Assembly (NCBI GenBank): GCA_937996755.1
Contig: CALKUS010000067.1
Coordinates: 1 to 14,603 of the forward strand
Length of the DNA: 14,603 nucleotides
Reading direction: 5' to 3'
DNA from: an uncultured Pseudomonadota bacterium
Lineage (GTDB): Bacteria; Pseudomonadota; Gammaproteobacteria; Xanthomonadales; Ahniellaceae
The notes beneath the pieces were generated by a model that was not told the origin of the DNA, searched no databases, and saw only the letters and a program-made list of their open reading frames with translations. A program made the position numbers and the translations under genes. Positions 1 to 7,038 of the stretch are shown here, one piece after another; the first letter of the stretch is position 1; each line of letters opens with the position of its first letter.

Positions 1-899
1 TTCAGCATGTTGCCGGCGTCCATCGCGCCCTCGGCCTTGCCGGCGCCGACGATCGTGTGGATCTCGTCGACGAAGAGCAGGATGCGCCCGTCGCTGTTCT
101 TGATCTCCTGCAACACGGCCTTGAGACGCTCCTCGAACTCGCCGCGATACTTCGCGCCTGCGACGAGACTGCCCATGTCGAGCGCGAACACGGTCTTGTC
201 CTTCAGGCCGTCGGGGACGTCGCCGCGCACGATGCGCTGCGCGAGGCCTTCGGCGATGGCGGTCTTGCCGACGCCGGGCTCGCCGATCAGCACGGGGTTG
301 TTCTTCGTGCGCCGCTGCAGCACCTGCACCGTGCGGCGGATCTCCTCGTCGCGCCCGATCACCGGATCGAGCTTGCCGCTCTCGGCGCGCTCGGTGAGGT
401 CGACGGTGTACTTGCCGAGCGCCTGGCGATGCTCTTCCGCGTTCGCGTCAGCCACTTTCTCTCCTCCGCGCATCGCCTGCGTCGCGCTTTCCAGTGCCTG
501 CTTCGTCGCACCCGCGTCCTTCAGCGCGCGGCCCGCTTCGCCGCGGTCGTCGAGCGCGGCGAGCAGGAACATCTCCGACGCGATGAACTGGTCGCCATGC
601 TGCTGCGCGAGCTTGTCGGAAAGATTCAGCAGGCGCGTGAGGTCGTTCGAGACGCTGAGGTTTCCCTCCTGCCCCTTCACGGTCGGCAGGCGGTCGAGCG
701 ACTCGCCGAGGCGGCGGCGCAGCACGGGCACGTTCACGCCGGCCTGCGCGAGCATGGGCTGCGTGGAGCCGCCCTGCTGGTCGAGCAGTGCGAGCAGCAC
801 GTGCACCGGTTCGATCATCTGGTGGTCGCGCCCCACGGCCAGCGACTGCGCGTCGGCCAGGGCCTGCTGGAACCTCGAAGTGAGCTTGTCCATCCGCAT
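1..899 (-). CDS. clpB: Chaperone ClpB, N-terminal part (runs off the left edge)
   Basis: ATP-dependent Hsp100 disaggregase that works with DnaK/DnaJ/GrpE to pull apart heat-damaged protein aggregates in the cytoplasm. The 299 visible codons read MRMDKLTSRFQQALADAQSL at the start, the usual ClpB beginning. The ClpN double-repeat domain covers about residues 1-145. The first AAA+ domain follows, with Walker A GEPGVGKT at residues 206-213 and Walker B ILLFVDEIHT at 273-282. The linker, middle domain and second AAA+ domain lie beyond the edge. The first of two near-adjacent Met codons (897-899) was chosen because it matches the family start and has the Shine-Dalgarno GAGGAGA at 907-913, seven bases upstream. 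It is the last gene of rluD-pgeF-clpB, 60 bp after pgeF. That gap holds two strong hairpins, listed separately. Identification is very secure. Confidence 0.96.
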   Translation of the reverse strand, partial: MRMDKLTSRFQQALADAQSLAVGRDHQMIEPVHVLLALLDQQGGSTQPMLAQAGVNVPVLRRRLGESLDRLPTVKGQEGNLSVSNDLTRLLNLSDKLAQQHGDQFIASEMFLLAALDDRGEAGRALKDAGATKQALESATQAMRGGEKVADANAEEHRQALGKYTVDLTERAESGKLDPVIGRDEEIRRTVQVLQRRTKNNPVLIGEPGVGKTAIAEGLAQRIVRGDVPDGLKDKTVFALDMGSLVAGAKYRGEFEERLKAVLQEIKNSDGRILLFVDEIHTIVGAGKAEGAMDAGNML

Positions 900-904
900 G
901 CGGC

Positions 905-954
905 GATCTCCTCGGCCGCGCCTGCGGCCGATCCCGAGATGTGGCCGCGGCCAC
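905..954 (-). promoter_or_regulatory. Two GC-rich inverted repeats in the clpB leader
   Basis: The 60-bp gap between the pgeF stop and the clpB start contains a perfect 14-bp palindrome, GTGGCCGCGGCCAC, at 941-954. It also contains a perfect 8-bp stem with a 4-base loop: arms TCGGCCGC at 912-919 and GCGGCCGA at 924-931. Read as clpB mRNA, the second hairpin ends exactly where the Shine-Dalgarno GAGGAGA begins, overlapping it by two bases. The structure is directly visible. Its role is inferred: it could end or attenuate read-through from pgeF, or limit ribosome access to clpB. No T-run follows, so it is not a classic intrinsic terminator. I see no convincing heat-shock promoter. Confidence 0.5.
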
Positions 955-959
955 CCGAT

Positions 960-1700
960 TCAACGGTGCGGCGTCGCCTTTTCGAGCCAGGCGAGCGTCG
1001 CGATGCGGCCGGTCCGGCCGTCGCGGCGATGCGAATAGAAGCGCGTATCGCACGCGGTGCAGAGGCCGCTCTGCGACACGCGCGCGACGCCCGACCGCCG
1101 CAGCCGGGCGGCGGCGCAACCGGCGAGGTCGAACTGCCAGTGGCCGGGGCGCGTCGGGTGGAAATGCGCGTGGTCGTCGCCGTAGAACGAGTCGCGCACG
1201 GGCGCGTCCACTTCGTAGCAAGCGGCGCAGATCGCGGGGCCGATCCACGCGACGACGCGCGCCGGGTCCCCGAGCCGCGTCGCGCCGCGCTCGACGATGC
1301 CGCGCGCCAGGCCGCGCCAGCCCGCGTGCACGACGGCGACTGCAGCGCCGTCCTCGAGCGCGAGCACCACCGGCAGGCAATCGGCCGTCAGCACGGCGCA
1401 GACGATGCCGGGCACGCGTGCGATCGCGCCGTCCGCTTCCTCCACGGCGAGCGACTCCGCGAGCTCCACGACGCGCGTTCCGTGCACCTGTGCGAGCCAG
1501 CGCGGCGCGGCCGGCAGTGCGAGCGCGCGCACGAGCGCCGCGCGATTCGCGGCGACGGCAACGGGGTCGTCGCCGACGTGGTCGCCGAGGTTGTTCGCCG
1601 CGTAGTCGCCGATGCTGGCGCCGGGCGTTCGCGTCGTCGCGACGGCGCGCACGTTCGCGGGCGCGGGCCATTGCGGCCGCACGAATTCGTCAGCCGCCAT
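960..1700 (-). CDS. pgeF: PgeF / YfiH-family purine nucleoside phosphorylase (laccase-domain protein)
   Basis: Cytoplasmic protein of the YfiH/LACC1 family, once called polyphenol oxidase. Characterised members act on purine nucleosides, and in E. coli the protein is linked to peptidoglycan precursor quality control. The 246-residue length is typical. The metal-binding and active-site residues are in place: His73 in QVHGTRVVEL, Cys108 in LTADCLPVV and His125 in VVHAGWRGLA. The family signatures AWIGPAICAACYEV (151-164) and CTACDTRFYSHRRDGRTGR (214-232) are also present. The start at 1700 overlaps the end of rluD by 11 bp and has a GAGGA ribosome site at 1706-1710 inside rluD, so the two are probably translationally coupled. 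The order rluD-pgeF-clpB is common in beta- and gamma-proteobacteria and supports the call. Confidence 0.93.
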   Translation of the reverse strand: MAADEFVRPQWPAPANVRAVATTRTPGASIGDYAANNLGDHVGDDPVAVAANRAALVRALALPAAPRWLAQVHGTRVVELAESLAVEEADGAIARVPGIVCAVLTADCLPVVLALEDGAAVAVVHAGWRGLARGIVERGATRLGDPARVVAWIGPAICAACYEVDAPVRDSFYGDDHAHFHPTRPGHWQFDLAGCAAARLRRSGVARVSQSGLCTACDTRFYSHRRDGRTGRIATLAWLEKATPHR

Positions 1701-2661
1701 GCGCGTCCTCGCGCAGCGCGACGACGAGCGCCTCGAGGTCGGCCGGGCGCGGCGCGTCGGCGCGCACGGTCTTCTTCAGTCGCGGGTGCGGGAACTCCAG
1801 CCGTTCCGCGTGCAGGGCCTGCCGGCGGAAAGCGCGCAACGTGGCGGCGATCTCAGGCGCCGCGCCGCGCGGCAGCTTCAGGCCCTGGCCGTACAGCGGG
1901 TCGCCGACGATGGCGTGCCGCTGGTGCGCCAGGTGCACGCGGATCTGGTGCGTGCGCCCGGTTTCGAGCTCGACCTGCAGCAACGTGTGCGCGCGGAACC
2001 GCTCGCGTACGCGATAGTGCGTGACGGCCGGTCGGCCGCTCGCCACGACGGCGCGCTTCAGGCGGTCGACCGGATGGCGGTCGAGCGGCAGGTCGATCGT
2101 GCCGCCGGCCACGATGTTGCCGTTCACGACGGCTTCGTACTGGCGGTGCACGTCGCGCGCGGCGAGCGACTCGACGAGCCGCGTGTGCGCCGCGAGCGTG
2201 CGCGCCACGACGAGCGCGCCGCTCGTGTCCTTGTCCAGCCGGTGCACGAGCCCGGCGCGCGGCACGTGCACGAGCGCCGGGTCGCGGTGCAGCAGCGCGT
2301 TCTGCAACGTTCCCGCGTGGTTGCCCGCGCCGGGATGGACGACGAGCCCCGGCGGCTTGTTCAGCACGAACAGGTCGGCGTCCTCGTAGAGCACGTCGAG
2401 CGCGATTTCCTGCGCCTTCGCCGAGACTTCGACCGCGGGCGCCGCGTCGAGCACGACGCGTTCGCCGCCGCGCGCGACGTCGCGCGGGCGCACGGATTTC
2501 CCGTCCACGAGGATCGACCCCGCCTTCAGCCACTCGGCGATCCGGCTGCGCGAAAAATCGGGCCACAGCGCCGCGAGCGCCTGGTCGAGGCGCTGGCCGG
2601 CCGCGGCCGGAGGCAGCACGTCGGCGCGCGACAGGCGGGCGCTGGAATGGCCGTCGTTCAT
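1690..2661 (-). CDS. rluD: 23S rRNA pseudouridine synthase RluD
   Basis: Converts uridines 1911, 1915 and 1917 (E. coli numbering) in helix 69 of 23S rRNA to pseudouridine, which is needed for normal ribosome assembly and termination. The 323-residue protein has an N-terminal S4 RNA-binding domain (about residues 21-75, around GQRLDQALA and SRSRIAEWLKAGSILVDGK). The RluA-type catalytic domain follows, with the HRLDKDTSG signature at 140-148, where Asp143 is the expected nucleophile. The conserved GRTHQIRVHLAHQRHAIVGD block lies at 235-254. It is divergent from bamD across a 63-bp gap, the same arrangement as in many proteobacteria. There is no good Shine-Dalgarno before the start at 2661. That start gives the usual short N-terminal tail before the S4 domain, so I kept it. 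Confidence 0.95.
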   Translation of the reverse strand: MNDGHSSARLSRADVLPPAAAGQRLDQALAALWPDFSRSRIAEWLKAGSILVDGKSVRPRDVARGGERVVLDAAPAVEVSAKAQEIALDVLYEDADLFVLNKPPGLVVHPGAGNHAGTLQNALLHRDPALVHVPRAGLVHRLDKDTSGALVVARTLAAHTRLVESLAARDVHRQYEAVVNGNIVAGGTIDLPLDRHPVDRLKRAVVASGRPAVTHYRVRERFRAHTLLQVELETGRTHQIRVHLAHQRHAIVGDPLYGQGLKLPRGAAPEIAATLRAFRRQALHAERLEFPHPRLKKTVRADAPRPADLEALVVALREDAHGG

Positions 2662-2663
2662 GG

Positions 2664-2704
2664 TTGGACCGGGGGGCTTGGGCTATGATGCCGCCCTCAT
2701 TCTA
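2664..2704. promoter_or_regulatory. Possible divergent rluD / bamD promoter elements
   Basis: The 63-bp gap between the divergent starts of rluD and bamD must hold both promoters unless they lie inside the genes. On the plus strand, TATGAT at 2684-2689 is a good -10 match for bamD. The only -35-like word, TTGGAC at 2664-2669, is only 14 bases away, which is short. On the minus strand, TAGAAT at 2699-2704 could be a -10 for rluD, but no recognisable -35 lies at the right distance. The assignment rests mainly on position. Confidence 0.35.
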
Positions 2705-2724
2705 GACCCCCGCGCCCGCTGCCC

Positions 2725-3549
2725 ATGCGCTTTTCGTCGACGTTGCGCGTTCTCGCCTTCCTGCTGCCCGTGCTCGTGCTCGCCGCCTGCGGCGACCGCA
2801 CGAGGCTCGATGCGTCCGAAGTGCTGCCGGTCGACGAGCTGTACGCGGAAGCGCACAAGTCGATGACGGCGGGCAACTACGACCGCGCCGTGAAGTACTA
2901 CAAGCGGCTCGTCGCGCGCTTCCCGTTCGGCCGCTACACCGAGCAGGCCGAGCTGGACATGGCGTATGCGCAGTACAAGGGCAACGCGCCCGAGGAAGCG
3001 CTTTCGACGGTCAATCGATTCATCAAGCAGTACCCGACGCAGAAGCACGCCGACTACGCGTACTACCTGCGCGGCCTGATCAACTTCAACCGCGAAATCG
3101 GCCTGCTCGAGCGCTACATCGAGCAGGACACGACGCGCCGCGACCGCGCGTTCGCGCGCCAGTCGTTCCAGGACTTCGGCGCGCTCATCGAGCGCTACCC
3201 GAACAGCCGTTACGCGCCGGACGCGCGCCAGCGCATGATCCACCTGCGCAACGGCCTCGCGCAGGCCGAGCTGAACATCGCCGAATACTACTTCCGCCGC
3301 CGCGCGTACATCGCCGCGCAGAGTCGCGCGAAGTACATCATCGAGACCTACCAGGAGACGCCGCAGTCCGGCGAAGCGCTCGCGATCATGTCGGAGAGCT
3401 ACAAGCGCCTGGGCGAGGACAAGCTGGCCGAGGACACGCGCCGCGTGCTCGAGCTCAACTATCCCGAGCATCCCTACCTCCAGGGAAAGTGGCCGAACGA
3501 CGACCACGGCTGGTTCGACTGGCTGCCGTTCGTGGGCGACGACCGTTAG
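2725..3549 (+). CDS. bamD: Outer-membrane assembly lipoprotein BamD (ComL/YfiO)
   Basis: Essential lipoprotein of the BAM complex. It sits on the periplasmic face of the outer membrane and delivers beta-barrel proteins to BamA. The 274-residue precursor has a lipoprotein signal peptide: a basic start (MRFSSTLR), a hydrophobic stretch at residues 9-21 and the lipobox L-A-A-C with acylated Cys22. The rest is alpha-helical TPR-like repeats (about 40-250), with typical BamD segments AEAHKSMTAGNYDRAVKYYK (36-55) and YAYYLRGLINFNR (112-124). Length and order match proteobacterial BamD. It is divergent from rluD, the classic neighbour, and converges with the S9 peptidase gene, leaving only 7 bp between the two stops. 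No clear Shine-Dalgarno or shared terminator is visible. Confidence 0.96.
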   Translation: MRFSSTLRVLAFLLPVLVLAACGDRTRLDASEVLPVDELYAEAHKSMTAGNYDRAVKYYKRLVARFPFGRYTEQAELDMAYAQYKGNAPEEALSTVNRFIKQYPTQKHADYAYYLRGLINFNREIGLLERYIEQDTTRRDRAFARQSFQDFGALIERYPNSRYAPDARQRMIHLRNGLAQAELNIAEYYFRRRAYIAAQSRAKYIIETYQETPQSGEALAIMSESYKRLGEDKLAEDTRRVLELNYPEHPYLQGKWPNDDHGWFDWLPFVGDDR

Positions 3550-3556
3550 GCCGGGA

Positions 3557-5722
3557 TCACCGGGCCGCGACGCCCGACTGCGTCGCGTCGCGCGCTTCGA
3601 GCAGCACGCGGCGGAAGAACGCACGGATCACCGCCTTCGTGGCGAGGACGTCGGCGCGTGAGCCCGCGGTCAGCTGGTGGCCGGCGTCGAAGTCCACGTT
3701 CAGCAGCACCGGTTGGCCCGAGGTCGTCGCGGCCTGCAACCGCGCGGCGGTCTTCGCCGACATCCAGAACGGCGTGCGCGCGTCGTTCCAGCCATGCGTG
3801 AGCAGGACGGCCGGGTAACCGACGCCCGCCTGCACGTGCAGGTAGGTATCCATGTCGTGGAGCCACCGCGCCTGGTCCGGGTCGTGGATGCTCCCGAATT
3901 CCGCGACGTTCGGCGCGCCGTTGGCGTGGGTCTCGGCCCGCATCGGATTGAGCAGGCCGAACGCGAGGTGGATTCCCGCGAACAGGTCCGGGCGCTCGGT
4001 CATGGCGCGTCCCACCAGCACGCCGCCCGCGCTGGCGCCTTCGGCGAGCAGGCGGTCGCTCCGCGTATAACCGTTGGCGACCAGCCACTCGGCGCAGGCG
4101 ATGAAGTCTTCCCAGCCGAGGTGCCTGTTTGCGCGCATGGCCGCGCGATGCCACTCGTCACCGAGCTCGCCGCCGCCGCGCACGTGGCAGACGGCGTAGC
4201 CGATGCCCTCGCGGTAGAGCGACTGCAGGTCGTCGTTGAACACGGGGCGCATGTTGATGCCGTAGGCGCCATAGCCGGTCAACAGGAACGGCATCGGCCT
4301 GCCGCGATCCCGGTTGCGCGGCGTGACGATCGAAAGTGGCACGCGGACGCCGTCGGCGCTCGGCACGTCCACCTCCTCCGCGGTGAGCTCGATGCCGTCC
4401 GGCGGCACGGGCAGGATCGTGAACGCCGACGCCTTGCCGTCGCGCACGGCCCAGAAGCGTGAGCGTGCCGTCCAGCGGCGGTCGCGCAGGAGCGCCCCGT
4501 CGATGCGCGAGTCGCCACGGACCACGTCGAACTGTCCGGCGAACGGCAGCGCGACGGTCGACACCCGGCGACGGCCCGGGACGATGCGCAGCAACTGCTG
4601 GCGCATGCCCTCCTGGGTCTGGAGGTAGAGGCCATCGGCCGCCGGCACGAGCGCGAGCAGCGCAGATTGCGCGTCGACGAACTCGACGACCGGCCGTCCC
4701 GGCGCGCGCGAATCGATGCTGTGGACGGCGCCCTTGCCGGCCAGGTGGACCAGGTAGATGCGCCCGTGGAAGAGCACCAGCGGCGCGCTGCCCGCGGTCC
4801 TCGGCACGCCGTAGCCGGCGTCGGCCCCGAACAGGCGTCGCCACGGCACCCGCGGCCCGCGCAGGCTCGCGAGCGGCGCCACGTACAGCCCGAATTCCTG
4901 CGCGACGCCCGCGAAGTGCCGGCCGAAGGCGAGACCCGCTTTCGCGTCGATGTCGACCACGGGAAAGTCGCCCTCGGGAATCGCGGCGCTCGACGGCATC
5001 TCGCGGCCGAAGATCACCGGGTCATCGCGCCAGTCGCTGCCGAGCGCATGCGAGTAGACCTGCTGCCCGGCGTAGAGCGCTGCCTCGGCTCGATTCGAAC
5101 CCGGGTTCCGCAGCCTGGGATACGCGAAGCGGCGGCTGTCCGGCCACCAGCTGATCGCGTCGAAGCGAACGCCCGGGATGGGACCGTCGATGATGCGACC
5201 CGTGTCGAGGTCGAGCACGTGCAGCGAGTTGTCCTCGTTCCCGCTCTCGGCGATCGCCAGGGCCACGCGTCGTTCGTCCGGGGCGGGCACGAAGAACGCG
5301 ATCGTCCGCACCGTGCCTTCCGGGCCCGGCGCGGGCGCGAACGCGCGCGCCACCGTGCCGTCGGCCGAACGGACGTAGAGCGCATCGACCGCGTCTTCCG
5401 CCATGCGGGCCAGGAAGACGGCCTTGCCGCTCGGCAGGCGCCGGTAGCGGCTCGCCTCGACGACGGTTTCGCGCGCAGTCGCCGTCACTTCATCATCTGC
5501 GGCGCTGGCGCCGGCGACGGACAGGATCGCGCGCGTATGGGCCGCCTGCGCGCGCGCCCACGACGCGACGCGCGGATCGTCGAGTTGCTCGAGCCAGCGG
5601 TAGGGGTCCGCGACCGGTCGACCATGGACGAGGTCGACGACGGGCTCCGTTGGCGTCGCAGGCACCGGCGCCGGGCCGTCGGCCGCGGCGAGCACGAGCA
5701 TCAGCGTCAGCACGATCGACAT
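3557..5722 (-). CDS. Prolyl oligopeptidase family serine peptidase (S9A-like), exported
   Basis: Serine peptidase of the S9 family, which cleaves short peptides, classically after proline. The 721-residue protein starts with a hydrophobic stretch (residues 2-13) followed by small residues, which fits a signal peptide and periplasmic location. An N-terminal family segment with DPYRWLEQLDDP (39-50) is followed by a beta-propeller-type region (about 90-440). The C-terminal alpha/beta hydrolase domain follows (about 450-715). The catalytic triad is readable: Ser564 in EGASAGG, Asp647 in HGWNDART and His682 in DFDAGHQL. The segment YAVCHVRGGGELGDEWHRA (509-527) is also typical of S9A. The start is 4 bp after the stop of the FAD monooxygenase gene, so the two are probably co-transcribed. 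Substrate is unknown; peptidase class is secure, strict prolyl specificity less so. Confidence 0.9.
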   Translation of the reverse strand: MSIVLTLMLVLAAADGPAPVPATPTEPVVDLVHGRPVADPYRWLEQLDDPRVASWARAQAAHTRAILSVAGASAADDEVTATARETVVEASRYRRLPSGKAVFLARMAEDAVDALYVRSADGTVARAFAPAPGPEGTVRTIAFFVPAPDERRVALAIAESGNEDNSLHVLDLDTGRIIDGPIPGVRFDAISWWPDSRRFAYPRLRNPGSNRAEAALYAGQQVYSHALGSDWRDDPVIFGREMPSSAAIPEGDFPVVDIDAKAGLAFGRHFAGVAQEFGLYVAPLASLRGPRVPWRRLFGADAGYGVPRTAGSAPLVLFHGRIYLVHLAGKGAVHSIDSRAPGRPVVEFVDAQSALLALVPAADGLYLQTQEGMRQQLLRIVPGRRRVSTVALPFAGQFDVVRGDSRIDGALLRDRRWTARSRFWAVRDGKASAFTILPVPPDGIELTAEEVDVPSADGVRVPLSIVTPRNRDRGRPMPFLLTGYGAYGINMRPVFNDDLQSLYREGIGYAVCHVRGGGELGDEWHRAAMRANRHLGWEDFIACAEWLVANGYTRSDRLLAEGASAGGVLVGRAMTERPDLFAGIHLAFGLLNPMRAETHANGAPNVAEFGSIHDPDQARWLHDMDTYLHVQAGVGYPAVLLTHGWNDARTPFWMSAKTAARLQAATTSGQPVLLNVDFDAGHQLTAGSRADVLATKAVIRAFFRRVLLEARDATQSGVAAR

Positions 5723-5726
5723 CGCT

Positions 5727-6911
5727 TCAGATTCCGTAGTCCGGCAGCGCCGTGTCGTCGCGGAAGTAGCGGCCCATCAGGAGCTTCGGGAATATCGGCC
5801 AGCGCATGAGCAGCGTGGTCCAGTCGCGCACACGCACGCCGAGCTCCGTCCGGGGCACGAACGAGGCCACCAGGCTTTGCGCGAGCCGCTGCTTGCGGGC
5901 GACGGACGCCATCAGTCGCGACTGGTAGCGTTCGATCGCCGCGTGGATGTCGCCACCACGCCGGTGCAGCTCGCCGGCAAGCACACAGGCCTCGGCCAGC
6001 GCGAAGCCCGCGCCTTCTCCCGCGATCAGCGATGGGCAGGCCGCGGCGTCGCCGATGAGCGCGACCCTGCCCTTGCTCCACGTCGGCATGCGGATCTGGC
6101 TGATGCTGTCGAAGTAGATGTCGTCGACCCGGTCGAGAGCCGAGAGGATCGCTTCGGATTCCCAGCCGATGCCGGCGAGCGCCCCGCGCAACGCCGCCGT
6201 ACGCTCCGCGTGCGTCGCAGGCACCAGCCCGCGCAGATGCTCGTCGCGCAGCAGCACGAAGAACAGCGTGCGGCCGTCGCGCATCGGGAAGCGGGCGACG
6301 TACCTGCCGGGCGCCGTGTGCGCCACGTACGTGCTCCCGTTGCGGTGCGGATAGCCCGCTGCTTCGAACGACGCGACGTGGCATCCCATCGCGTGCTCGA
6401 CTCGGTCGTCGGGCCCGAAGACGAGCTGGCGAACGCGCGAGTGCAGGCCATCGGCACCGACCACGAGGTCGAATTCCCGCGAATCCGAATGCTCGAACGC
6501 GACACGCGCGCGCACGCCGTCATCGTCGATCGCGGCGATGCCATCGCCGAAGCGCGTTTCCACGCGGTCGTCGAGGGACGCGAAAATGGCCGCGGCGATA
6601 TCGGAGCGGGCCAGCGTGGCCATGCGTCCACCGGCGAGCCGCAACAGCACGCTGGAGGGATAGCCGCCGCGGGTTCGCCCGGCGCGGTCCACCATGCGCA
6701 GCTCGTCGGAATGGTGCTGCAGCTCCAGCAGGCGAGGCAGCAGGCCCATCCGTTCGACCGCGTCGTAGCCGAGGCCCCACAGGTTCAGCACGAATCCGCC
6801 GGTGCGCAGCGCGGGCGCTCGCTCCACCAGCAACACCTCGTGGCCCATCCTGCCCAGCCACCAGGCGAGCGCGGTACCGGCAATACCGGCACCATTGATC
6901 GCTACCTTCAT
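5727..6911 (-). CDS. FAD-dependent monooxygenase (PHBH-fold, aromatic-hydroxylase type)
   Basis: Flavoprotein of the group A monooxygenase superfamily, which uses NAD(P)H and oxygen to hydroxylate aromatic or polycyclic substrates; TetX-like enzymes belong here. The 394-residue protein shows the three expected signatures: the dinucleotide fold GAGIAG at 7-12 ending in the acidic Glu30, the DG motif around VVGADGLHSRVR (150-161), and the GD motif LIGDAAACPS (285-294) followed by the FAD-binding stretch AGEGAGFALAEA (297-308). No membrane segment or signal peptide is seen. It lies between nadE (127-bp gap) and the S9 peptidase (4-bp gap), and probably forms a two-gene unit with the latter. Substrate cannot be read from sequence. 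The start at 6911 gives a textbook N-terminal Rossmann motif but has no strong ribosome site. Confidence 0.88.
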   Translation of the reverse strand: MKVAINGAGIAGTALAWWLGRMGHEVLLVERAPALRTGGFVLNLWGLGYDAVERMGLLPRLLELQHHSDELRMVDRAGRTRGGYPSSVLLRLAGGRMATLARSDIAAAIFASLDDRVETRFGDGIAAIDDDGVRARVAFEHSDSREFDLVVGADGLHSRVRQLVFGPDDRVEHAMGCHVASFEAAGYPHRNGSTYVAHTAPGRYVARFPMRDGRTLFFVLLRDEHLRGLVPATHAERTAALRGALAGIGWESEAILSALDRVDDIYFDSISQIRMPTWSKGRVALIGDAAACPSLIAGEGAGFALAEACVLAGELHRRGGDIHAAIERYQSRLMASVARKQRLAQSLVASFVPRTELGVRVRDWTTLLMRWPIFPKLLMGRYFRDDTALPDYGI

Positions 6912-6931
6912 CGACGTACGTCCGTGTCGTG

Positions 6932-7027
6932 CCTGCCAGCGAATCGCTCGCGGGACTCTTTCGTTTCGCGCGAGGCAGGAACCGGTCTCGTGGCGGCCCG
7001 CACTGCTCCGGGCCCCGTCGGCCCCGG
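6932..7027 (-). promoter_or_regulatory. nadE to monooxygenase gap with inverted repeats
   Basis: This is the main structured part of the 127-bp gap (6912-7038) downstream of nadE and upstream of the FAD monooxygenase. It holds a GC-rich hairpin at 7008-7027 (5-bp outer stem CCGGG/CCCGG, then a mismatch and 2 bp) just after the nadE stop. It also holds an inverted repeat with arms CCTGCC (6932-6937) and CTCGCG (6947-6952) answered by CGCGAG (6969-6974) and GGCAGG (6974-6979). The first could be a weak terminator for nadE, although no T-run follows. The second could be an operator or leader structure for the monooxygenase. No clear -10/-35 pair is visible. Confidence 0.25.
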
Positions 7028-7038
7028 GCCCTTCCTCA

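Noticed and set aside
57..2024. Very long plus-strand open frame opposite clpB, pgeF and rluD
   Set aside because: It crosses three well-identified minus-strand genes, is rich in Arg/Ala/His with no domain, and is the expected shadow of high-GC codon use.
2683..3624. 313-codon minus-strand frame opposite bamD
   Set aside because: bamD has signal peptide, lipobox and TPR features on the plus strand; the opposite frame has none.
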